21,696 nt of DNA from a virus, in IMG/VR virus record IMGVR_UViG_3300017987_002545, positions 1 to 21,696 of that record, one strand, 5' to 3'. Under the pieces are notes generated by a model that was not told where the DNA came from, searched no databases, and worked only from the letters and a program-made list of their open reading frames with translations. The position numbers and the translations under genes were made by a program. This document shows positions 1 through 5,799 of this stretch, piece by piece. Every line of letters starts with the position of its first letter. Within the stretch, counting starts at the first letter, position 1.

Positions 1-198
1 CTCCAGGTGGTTCAACGCCACTTCGTATTGCTGGATCGTCCCCGGCGAGCCGGCGGCCAGCCGGACGGGTGCGTAGCGCCGGCGAAAGAATTGCCGCAAG
101 GTCATCGGCGGGGGGGCCGGCGACGGTTGCGGCGCCGGAACGCCGGTGGTCCACGCGGCGATTCGGATCGTGTGCGTATTCGCGGATTCGCGGATCAT
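1..198 (-). CDS. Tyrosine recombinase/phage integrase, N-terminal part (cut by window edge)
   Basis: The frame is open from an ATG at 198 to the window edge (66 codons). From Met-32 it reads MTLRQFFRRRYAPVRLAAGS, then a Gly-Thr-Ile-Gln-Gln-Tyr segment and ALNHLE. This is the start of the SAM-like core-binding domain of tyrosine recombinases (pattern TLxxFFxxxYxP...SPGTxxxYxxALxxL). The catalytic domain would lie beyond the edge. Such enzymes cut and rejoin phage attP with the host attB. The start is uncertain: in-frame ATGs also exist at 282/279 and at 105, and none has a strong ribosome binding site. The first 31 residues at the 198 start are Pro/Ala-rich. The gene reads away from the tRNA-like att core at 909-952, about 710 bp off, a usual int-attP arrangement. 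A host recombinase or a neighbouring element's integrase is the alternative. Confidence 0.72.
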   Translation of the reverse strand, partial: MIRESANTHTIRIAAWTTGVPAPQPSPAPPPMTLRQFFRRRYAPVRLAAGSPGTIQQYEVALNHLE

Positions 199-372
199 GG
201 TGCGGCCCCCGACACGAGAACGGGGGGCGTCGAAACCCTTGCCCCCCCCAGCCAATTCTAATCGGGGGTCTTGGACCATCATGATGAGTCCGCCGCGTAC
301 ACTTCGCGAAATGCCGCCATCCTCGGCCGATTGTGCGGGCAGCGCAAAAGGAGGCGGCCACAAGTGGATGGA

Positions 373-534
373 TCAGCGGCCGCGATACGAGATCGGGAAC
401 CGACAACACTTGCAGCCGCCATGCGCCAGCGTGATCCATGCCCACAGCCTCCGATCCGCATCCGGCGAGATCGGTTGATGTTCGGGGGGATCGGTCGAGC
501 AGGCCGTCTGATCCTGTCCGGCCGGCTCCAGCAA
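373..534 (-). CDS. Possible small Cys-rich protein, start unresolved
   Basis: An open frame without any ATG runs from a TGA near 627 to the TGA at 375-373. Its C-terminal part reads like protein (RRLWAWITLAHGGCKCCRFP, then ISYRGR), with a CxCC cluster that could bind metal. The only useful start seen is a TTG at 534, without a convincing ribosome binding site, so the N-terminus is a guess. It lies between a sigma70-like promoter (about 628-599) and the integrase start, so all three could form one leftward unit. No family is recognised. It could also be a decayed gene or chance coding in GC-rich DNA. Confidence 0.3.
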   Translation of the reverse strand: MLEPAGQDQTACSTDPPEHQPISPDADRRLWAWITLAHGGCKCCRFPISYRGR

Positions 535-598
535 GCCGGCCGGTGAGCAAGAGTGCTCAGAGGGAAGCGAGCTGGAGTGTGTTCGTTTAGCGTCGGCG

Positions 599-628
599 AG
601 AATACGGCGGCGAGGGTTGGGCTGTCAA
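599..628 (-). promoter_or_regulatory. Candidate sigma70-type promoter reading leftward
   Basis: The minus strand carries a perfect TTGACA at 628-623 and a TATTCT at 604-599, with an 18-bp spacer. The -10 match is 4 of 6. In a GC-rich region a full -35 hexamer is noteworthy. It would drive the small ORF and the integrase. The three palindromic repeats at 681-756 lie 53-130 bp upstream. This is a motif match only. Confidence 0.35.
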
Positions 629-680
629 GTCGGTTTGAAACGGTCGGGCCGGCAGCTGCTAGAGGTGAACGGATGCACCG

Positions 681-756
681 CACAACATCTAGTGGCCCAC
701 GCCCAGCAAACCCGCAAGATGTTGTACAACCACCGCCAGACCCACAAGATGTTGTG
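681..756. promoter_or_regulatory. Three evenly spaced 14-bp palindromic repeats (NrdR-box-like or integrase arm-type sites)
   Basis: Copies are CACAACATCTAGTG (681-694, inverted relative to the others), CGCAAGATGTTGTA (713-726) and CACAAGATGTTGTG (743-756). Start-to-start distances are 32 and 30 bp, about three helical turns, so bound proteins would sit on one DNA face. Each is a near-palindrome with CACAA/TTGTG-like arms. The form resembles NrdR boxes, which also come in tandem at about this spacing, but no ribonucleotide reductase gene is visible. Their place between int and the att core also fits arm-type integrase or excisionase sites. The inverted-copy relationship and spacing are seen directly; the binding protein is inferred. 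Confidence 0.55.
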
Positions 757-908
757 GCTCCGCCCGCCGCAGACACAAAATATGGAACTTCAGAAAAAGC
801 CGATCGGGAGGCCTGCTAGGCCAACACACTCCTGCGATGTGCAATTCCCAAGGGGGAGCACACCAAAGGCCCCCGCGGCCTCGCGGCTCGCGGAGCCTCC
901 CGATCGAG

Positions 909-952
909 GGTGGCTGAGCGGACTCGAACCGCCAACCCCTGGAACCACAAGT
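909..952 (-). other. 3' fragment of tRNA-His (GTG anticodon), probable attachment-site core
   Basis: On the minus strand the sequence has an anticodon loop TTGTGGT, the 3' anticodon strand TCCAG, a T-arm (GGCGG stem, TTCGAGT loop, CCGCT) and the acceptor 3' strand CAGCCAC with discriminator C73. The C73 and GTG anticodon identify tRNA-His. Upstream (positions above 952) there is no matching 5' acceptor (GTGGCTG), no D-arm and no 5' anticodon strand (CTGGA expected, CTAAC present). It is therefore not a functional tRNA but the part usually duplicated when an element integrates into a tRNA 3' half. CCA is not encoded. The virion genes lie on the side where the 5' half is missing, which is the phage side. 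Confidence 0.78.
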
Positions 953-1048
953 TAGGGCTACCATTTTCGGTTAGAAACTCTGCATTGACATTGCGGGGTC
1001 GGCCCCGTCGACGGCGGGATTTTCGGCGAGTTTGTGGCCGGTGGATCG

Positions 1049-1079
1049 GCGCGCACTGGATTAGTAGTCCAGTGCGCGC
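1049..1079. other. Perfect 12-bp inverted repeat (strong hairpin) near the att core
   Basis: The arms GCGCGCACTGGA (1049-1060) and TCCAGTGCGCGC (1068-1079) are exactly complementary around a 7-base loop TTAGTAG. Neither strand has a clear T-tract afterwards, so a classical intrinsic terminator is not well supported. It lies about 100 bp from the tRNA-like core and 96 bp upstream of the plus-strand gene at 1175. It could be a factor-binding palindrome, an mRNA leader hairpin or a recombination-associated structure. The rest of 956-1174 holds no gene I can support. Confidence 0.7.
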
Positions 1080-1174
1080 AGCCGGATTTCTTGGGGGGAA
1101 AGGTTGATCGGGTGGCCGGTGCGCGGTAGCGTCGCGCGTGGTGGTTTCTTGGGCTCGAACTTGGGAGGCAGATC

Positions 1175-1690
1175 ATGAGCCGAACGAATGCGGTGATCGT
1201 GGCGGCGGTGGCGTTTGCGGCGGGGATTCTGGTCGGGCTGGCCACGGCAGCGCTGACCAGCGACTCGGTCCGCGAGTTGACCGCCCAGCGCGACGAGCTG
1301 GCCCGGGAGGTGTGCGAGAAGACGGCGGAAGTCTTCGAGGTTCGCCGGGCCGCGGAGATCCTGCGACGCGAAGCGGTCGAGGCGACCAAGGTGATGGAGG
1401 GCACGGCGAAGCTGATCGACGACAAGGCCGACGCGTCGTATGCCGCGGAAATCGCTCTGCGAGACGGCGACGGCGACGACTGGATCGATCTGACGGACAA
1501 CGAGAAGATGGTTCTGTGCGTCGAGGTCGCCAGCCGGTTGGGCAAGGTCAACAAGCTGGCCTGGGCCTATCGGCAATTCTTGGACTCCTTCTACGAACAG
1601 CCGGAGCCGCTGGCTCGCGAAACCCGGATCGCCGAGGCGATCGTTTGCTGCCAGGTGTTCATCGAAAACGGGGAAATCACGCTGGAGTGA
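1175..1690 (+). CDS. Single-pass membrane protein with coiled coil, unknown function
   Basis: 171 aa. The start is supported by GGGAGG 5 bases upstream of the ATG. Residues about 6-27 form one hydrophobic helix rich in Ala, Val and Gly (an uncleaved anchor or signal). Residues about 28-75 are charged with heptad-like spacing (RELTAQRDELAREVCEKTAE), consistent with a coiled coil. An acidic DGDGDD stretch near residue 108 is followed by a helical C-terminal part with Trp, Tyr and paired Cys. It is the only plus-strand gene and converges on the leftward late cluster. A spanin-like, superinfection-exclusion or host-interaction role is possible from topology and position, but no family is recognised. 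Codon use resembles the rest of the window. Confidence 0.75.
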   Translation: MSRTNAVIVAAVAFAAGILVGLATAALTSDSVRELTAQRDELAREVCEKTAEVFEVRRAAEILRREAVEATKVMEGTAKLIDDKADASYAAEIALRDGDGDDWIDLTDNEKMVLCVEVASRLGKVNKLAWAYRQFLDSFYEQPEPLARETRIAEAIVCCQVFIENGEITLE

Positions 1691-1732
1691 TGGCGATCGA
1701 CCCACGCCGAATCCGGCGAGCCGGGCCCGTGA

Positions 1733-1793
1733 CCACTCCCCACTCCCCACTCCCCACTACCCACTACCCACTACCCACTACCCACTCCCCACC
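1733..1793. repeat. Heptanucleotide array, CCCCACT/CCCACTA units
   Basis: About eight tandem 7-bp units (CCCCACT then CCCACTA on the plus strand) lie between the convergent ends of the membrane-protein gene and the zinc-ribbon gene. On the minus strand the units read AGTGGGG and AGTGGGT. The zinc-ribbon gene ends inside the array: its last residues GVGSG and its TAG stop are encoded by repeat units. Confidence 0.9.
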
Positions 1794-2115
1794 GCGGGCA
1801 CCACCGGCCGCGGTCCGTCAGGACGTCGAGCAGGCTCGGCCGATCGTCGCGGCCGTCGAACGTGAGGCACCCCCGACCGGTGAACCGCTCGCAGTATTGG
1901 CACCGGGCCAGGCAGCGGCCGGTCTCGAAGACGCACCGGGTCGATTCGTTGTTGGAGGCCAGCTCCCAAATCGCGTTGACCAGCTCCGCGGCGGCCGGGG
2001 TCTCCTGTTCGGATCGCGGGCCCGGGCAGTTCCGCCGGACCTGTGTGGGGTGGGTCCAGCCGCATCGCGGACAGGTCCAGGAGCCATCGTCGTTTTGTTC
2101 GAGCGGGCAGTCCAT
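1771..2115 (-). CDS. Small zinc-ribbon protein, last gene of the late cluster
   Basis: 114 aa. The start is the ATG at 2115, which shares a base with the TGA of the upstream gene (TGATG) and so implies translational coupling; a longer in-frame ATG at 2172 would overlap the neighbour by 19 codons. Residues 12-17 read WTCPRCGW, half of a zinc ribbon. A second cluster near residues 77-87 (RCQYCERFTGRGC) could complete the site. The C-terminus is WCPRWGVGSG, the last five residues encoded by heptad repeats. Its role is unknown. A small Cys-rich phage protein at a tail-module end could be structural or act on host factors. No known family is claimed. Confidence 0.65.
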   Translation of the reverse strand: MDCPLEQNDDGSWTCPRCGWTHPTQVRRNCPGPRSEQETPAAAELVNAIWELASNNESTRCVFETGRCLARCQYCERFTGRGCLTFDGRDDRPSLLDVLTDRGRWCPRWGVGSG

Positions 2116-3014
2116 CAATGCACCGCGGAGATCGTGACCGTACAGTTGAGGAAGTTCACCGGGACATTGCACACTAGACCATCGAGGTCGCAGTCGGTTT
2201 GGCCGACGAGTTGGGCGCGCCAGTGATCGAGGCGGACGCGCTCGGCTTCGTCGTTATAGCCAAACAGCGTGACCCAGACCTCGTTACCGGTCGATGGCCA
2301 CGAGGGCCCGACCCAGTCGGTCCATTGGAAATGCAACAGGATCTCGCTGATCGGCCAGGGCAGCAACTCGCAGACGAAGGGGGGATCGAAGACATATTGC
2401 CAATACCAGTTCTCTTCGTACGAACCGGGTGTCATCACGCCGGCGTAGTCGGTGATGTAGCCGCCCGACAGGCCCGGGCAGTCGACGCAATTGAAGGTGA
2501 CCTCGTACTGGTCAAACGGCTCGCCATCGTGGCAGGCCCGGGTGACGTCGAGGTACAGCCGATAGGCTCCATTCTCGTCGGCCGTTTGCCAGCGGATGCG
2601 GACCTCGCCAGTCGGCGAGACGTACGGGGCCGACAATGCGTATTCGGGCCACGGGCTGATGTCGATCAGGGCGTGATCCCAGCTCCCGACCTCGATCCAC
2701 TCGGCGGCGTCGAAGTCGTACAAGTAGACCGTGATCGACTTGCCCGCTTCGGCTTCGTATCGGCCGGCCGCGCGGACCATGTTCGGCGTGCAGCCTGCAC
2801 CCAACTGGAAAGTGACGTAACAGTCCAGGCCGCCTGCGCCGGGCTGCACCTCCAGGTAGCCGTACAGATGGCCATGCAACGACTCAAAGGTCCCGTCGAC
2901 GATGTTCCCGGCCGCGAGACTGACCGCGGTTGCGTCGGACCAACTACAGATATGGTCGCACGTGAGCGGCTCGCAACAGACCACGCACGGCAGGAATCGC
3001 CAGGGGGCCGTCAT
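2115..3014 (-). CDS. Cys-rich putative tail-tip/virion protein
   Basis: 299 aa, start overlapping the upstream stop (TGATG at 3014). The N-terminus has a dense Cys cluster (LPCVVCCEPLTCDHICSW, residues about 8-25). The rest is rich in Tyr, Trp, Asp and Gly with beta-type patterns (ITVYLYDFDAAEWIEVGSW; EVRIRWQTADENGAYRLYLD), suggesting beta-sandwich modules. Further Cys residues recur in the middle (FNCVDCPG) and near the end (TDCDLDGLVC), so disulfides or metal sites are likely. It follows the tail-hub gene in a coupled group of three. By position it is a tail-tip, fibre or receptor-binding component. No family is recognised by sequence. Confidence 0.65.
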   Translation of the reverse strand: MTAPWRFLPCVVCCEPLTCDHICSWSDATAVSLAAGNIVDGTFESLHGHLYGYLEVQPGAGGLDCYVTFQLGAGCTPNMVRAAGRYEAEAGKSITVYLYDFDAAEWIEVGSWDHALIDISPWPEYALSAPYVSPTGEVRIRWQTADENGAYRLYLDVTRACHDGEPFDQYEVTFNCVDCPGLSGGYITDYAGVMTPGSYEENWYWQYVFDPPFVCELLPWPISEILLHFQWTDWVGPSWPSTGNEVWVTLFGYNDEAERVRLDHWRAQLVGQTDCDLDGLVCNVPVNFLNCTVTISAVH

Positions 3015-3493
3015 CAGCAGGGTGCCTCCGTGACGACGAGGCGGCCGTTCTGGACGTCGTAGACGAACCCGATCCGGCTGGCCGAGTCGAGCGACCCGCC
3101 GGCCGACAAGAAGCGGTCGGTGACCGTGACGGTCTTCGAGTCGCCGTGGATCGTGACCGACGCCTCGGCCGTGCCGTCAAAGCTCAGGGCCTCGTCGAGC
3201 GTCCCTTCATACCACGGGGCACCGCCGCGGGTCACCTCCCAGACGTGGCTCGCGTCGTCGGGCATCCTGCGCGATCGGGCCGAAACCCGCTCGCCTTTCA
3301 GGCCCCAATGGCAGCCCATCAGGTCGCGGACCTCGTACTCGATCGACTCGTCGGCGACGTAGTCCGCGCCGTCCCAATACATGCGGTACGCCGCGGCGGT
3401 CCCGCCGGCGTCGAGCTGCTCGGTCAGTTCAAAGAGCGGCTCCCGTTCCGGCGGATCTTTGCGGGGTCGGGCGAGGATGGGGGTTTCATTCAT
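3014..3493 (-). CDS. Small putative tail protein
   Basis: 159 aa. The ATG at 3493 is chosen because the in-frame extension to 3628 would be translated heptad repeat. The ATG is preceded by a T6 run and GGG from the array edge, a weak ribosome binding site. The sequence has an N-terminal Pro/Arg/Glu-rich piece and then a mixed beta region (AAYRMYWDGADYVADESIEY; SVTIHGDSKTVTVTDRF). It is translationally coupled to the next gene by TGATG. A role in the tail tip or as an adaptor for the following Cys-rich protein is inferred from order only. Confidence 0.6.
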   Translation of the reverse strand: MNETPILARPRKDPPEREPLFELTEQLDAGGTAAAYRMYWDGADYVADESIEYEVRDLMGCHWGLKGERVSARSRRMPDDASHVWEVTRGGAPWYEGTLDEALSFDGTAEASVTIHGDSKTVTVTDRFLSAGGSLDSASRIGFVYDVQNGRLVVTEAPC

Positions 3494-3501
3494 GGCAAAA
3501 A

Positions 3502-3592
3502 ATCCCAATGACCAATGACCAATGATCAATGACCAATGACCAATGATCAATGACCAATGACCAATGATCAATGACCAATGACCAATGACCAA
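3502..3592. repeat. Heptanucleotide array, CCAATGA units
   Basis: About twelve 7-bp units, CCAATGA with a CAATGAT variant, fill most of the 124-bp gap between the tail-hub gene stop and the next start. The left edge has the TCCCAA motif that marks the start-proximal side in other arrays. Unlike most TTGGTCA-family arrays, no substantial inverted second half is present. The frame is open, so a spurious extension of repeated IGHWSL heptapeptides appears upstream of the real start. Confidence 0.92.
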
Positions 3593-3617
3593 AGGCCCTT
3601 GGAATTTGGGGTGTCCT

Positions 3618-5657
3618 TCATTGTGCAAACCCCGTGCTGATAATCGTCTGCGGCTTCTCGCCGCCCATCCACGCGACCTGGGTAATCGGGGCCTGGATCT
3701 GGTGCGTGTCGCCGGCCTCCTCGATCACGGTCAAAATGTGGCCCAACAGGGGCCCCCACGGCACGAGCCCCTTGATCACCAACACGCCCCGCATCCGGCC
3801 GGCGAAGTATCGGGCGATCGCCCCGGCCATGACGGCGGCCAGGCGGTCCACGTCGTTTCGCAACACGCGGCCGGTATCGCCCGACGTGAGGACTTCTTTA
3901 ATGGCCCCCTTGTCGACCTCCCACGGCTCGGGGTCGACGTCGACGATCGTCCGGGCGGCCAGGAACCAGAACTCGGCGTCGGGGACCTCGATGTCGAGCG
4001 TCCCATCGGTGGGCTTCGCGCCGCCGGGGATTTCTAATTCGAGCCGGAGCCGCTGGTCGGACTCGAAGGCGATCGTGGCGACGAGTCGGTCGTAGTCGAA
4101 AACCGGTGGGTTCTCCGTGCCCTTGGCGGGGAACCAGTGGTTCATCGCCAGCCGGTGATTTGGGGAGGCGTTCAGGCAGACGCCCCAGTCGGTCTGGGCG
4201 GCCGAGACGCCGATCCGCGCGGCCTCGCAGGGCTGGGAATGGTCGACCTCGGGATCGTGAAAGTTGCCCCAGGCCTCGGCCAGGATCCAGCACGCGGCCG
4301 GGCGGAACTCCGGCTGGTAGCCGTCGACGTTGTTATCCACCGCCGGGTCCACCGAGTAATCGAAGCCCTCCCGCAACGGGAGCCACGACAGGGTCGACCG
4401 GATGTCGAGCTGGTGCTGGCCGGTCAGGAGGGGGTCGTGCTGGCCGGCGGCGTCGATGTACGGGGCGGCCGCGCCGTCCTGGTGGGTCCAATCGTCCGGC
4501 GCGCCGAAGTATTGGTACACCGGTCTAAAATGATCGCGGCGTCGGACGGCGTCGTGCTCGGCGTCGGGGTCGGCCGCGTTGCCCGTCCCGTCTTTGTAGT
4601 CGGCCAGCAGGTCGTCGTGCCACTTGGGGACGAGGCTCCCGGCGAGCTTCGCGTCCCAATACTCAGGGCCCGCCAGCGAGCAGCACACCACGGCCCGCTT
4701 GCCCAACACGCGGATGCGGCCGTAGCGGTGGTCCTCGGTGGCGACGACCCGCGTTTGCAGGTTGTCGCGGGTCTCGCCCGACCGGACCGCCACCGTGTTC
4801 GGATTCTTGGGCAGCGTGACGTTGGCGAAACAGAATTCCCGGGCCGACAACGCGAACACGTGGACCTCGAATCCGGTGCCCTCGTGGTGGACGATTTTGT
4901 AGTCCACCCCCAGCCGCGGCGGGATGAGCTGGGCCAGGACCTGGTCGATCGTCTGGGTCGTCCCCAGCCGGATGTTTTCGGAAAACCCCGCCAGCAGGTC
5001 GGCCTGGCCGCCGATCGTCCAGCTCGGGCCGCCGTCGGCCGTCTCGTCGACGAACCGGTCCAGGACGTACTCGAGGTAATCCAGATGGGTCCAGGTGTCC
5101 TCGCCGCCGTACAGATAGACGCCGTCGTGCTTCTCCGCCGACCGGTTGCCGACGATCATGTTCCGCTGGTCGCGATCGTTGATACTGGGGACCCAGCCCA
5201 GCTTCCGCCTTAGCGCGCCGTCCCACCAGTACGAGTTCGACATCGCGATCTTGCGTAGGATGTTGGTCGGGCCGTAGGCGGTCCAGGATTGGGCGCCCAT
5301 CCGGCCGCCCTCCGAGCCGTAGACGTTGCGGGACTCGCCGGCGATCCGGCCGATCCAGACGGGCTGCAAGCCCTGGTCGCAGACGATCCGGAGTTGGACC
5401 CACCACCCCGCGCCCGTGGCCCAGGAGCCGCGGGCCGAGTAGTCGGCCTCCCACGGCTGCTTGACCGCGGGGCCGTACCGGCGGCGGAACTGGCACCGCC
5501 CCAGGTCGTGGCCGCCCGTGGCAAGCTGGGCCGACACGAGCTCCAGGTCCGGCGCGATCCGCCACGTGTCGCCCCAGAGCCGCTTGATTTCGAGGATCGG
5601 CGGATAGGTCGACTTGGGGAACGCTTCGGTCGTGGGGCCGATGATGGTGCAGGGCAT
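3618..5657 (-). CDS. Large tail protein, central hub-like
   Basis: 679 aa, start ATG at 5657 with GGAG 9 bases upstream. It sits downstream of tape measure and distal tail genes, where the tail hub of siphophages lies. Features include a region with RDNLQTRVVATEDHRYGRIR (about residues 300-325), several Trp-rich stretches (WGDTWRIAPDLE; SWTAYGPTN) and a C-terminal end QAPITQVAWMGGEKPQTIIS, which resembles the closing beta-strands of hub-type proteins. A basic segment near residue 370 reads AVRRRDHF. No peptidase motif is evident. The hub assignment rests on position, size and general beta-rich character. A fibre or receptor-binding scaffold is the alternative. Confidence 0.65.
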   Translation of the reverse strand: MPCTIIGPTTEAFPKSTYPPILEIKRLWGDTWRIAPDLELVSAQLATGGHDLGRCQFRRRYGPAVKQPWEADYSARGSWATGAGWWVQLRIVCDQGLQPVWIGRIAGESRNVYGSEGGRMGAQSWTAYGPTNILRKIAMSNSYWWDGALRRKLGWVPSINDRDQRNMIVGNRSAEKHDGVYLYGGEDTWTHLDYLEYVLDRFVDETADGGPSWTIGGQADLLAGFSENIRLGTTQTIDQVLAQLIPPRLGVDYKIVHHEGTGFEVHVFALSAREFCFANVTLPKNPNTVAVRSGETRDNLQTRVVATEDHRYGRIRVLGKRAVVCCSLAGPEYWDAKLAGSLVPKWHDDLLADYKDGTGNAADPDAEHDAVRRRDHFRPVYQYFGAPDDWTHQDGAAAPYIDAAGQHDPLLTGQHQLDIRSTLSWLPLREGFDYSVDPAVDNNVDGYQPEFRPAACWILAEAWGNFHDPEVDHSQPCEAARIGVSAAQTDWGVCLNASPNHRLAMNHWFPAKGTENPPVFDYDRLVATIAFESDQRLRLELEIPGGAKPTDGTLDIEVPDAEFWFLAARTIVDVDPEPWEVDKGAIKEVLTSGDTGRVLRNDVDRLAAVMAGAIARYFAGRMRGVLVIKGLVPWGPLLGHILTVIEEAGDTHQIQAPITQVAWMGGEKPQTIISTGFAQ

Positions 5658-5671
5658 ACAAATACTCCAAG

Positions 5672-5799
5672 CACCAATGACCAATGACCAAAGGGGCCTC
5701 CGTCATTGGTCATTGGTCATTGGTGTTTGGTCATTGGTCATTGGTGTTTGGTCATTGGTCATTGGTGTTTGGTCATTGGTCATTCGTGTTTGGTCATTC
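5672..5799. repeat. Composite heptad array with 17-bp inverted repeat
   Basis: CACCAATGACCAATGAC (5672-5688) is the exact inverse complement of 5709-5725 within a long right arm of TTGGTCA units with GTTTGGTCA variants. The loop contains GGGGCC. The array fills the gap between the LamG tail gene and the hub gene. The TGA stop of the LamG gene (5796-5794) is itself part of the last repeat unit. Confidence 0.92.

Noticed and set aside
279-776. A 165-codon minus-strand frame across the region left of the tRNA fragment
   Set aside because: It runs through the palindromic repeats and promoter-like site and its composition is Arg/Pro/Ser-rich without pattern. The neighbouring frame ending at 373 looks more protein-like.
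909-985. A complete tRNA-His gene
   Set aside because: No 5' acceptor strand, no proper D-arm and no pairing 5' anticodon strand exist upstream on the minus strand. A TGGTAGCCC string near 956-964 resembles a D-loop only by chance.
1049-1079. Intrinsic terminator
   Set aside because: The stem is strong but neither side has a run of T on the relevant strand, so only a hairpin is reported.
1138-2226. A 362-codon plus-strand frame overlapping the membrane gene and the array
   Set aside because: It is a shifted frame over the 171-aa membrane protein gene and then reads through the heptad array; the 1175 frame has the ribosome binding site and a sensible membrane helix.
3494-3628. An N-terminal extension of the 159-aa tail protein with repeated IGHWSL peptides
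   Set aside because: It is a translation of the heptad array; the 21-nt period gives an artificial 7-residue repeat. Similar extensions at 9336-9404, 12818-12860 and 16164-16241 were rejected likewise.
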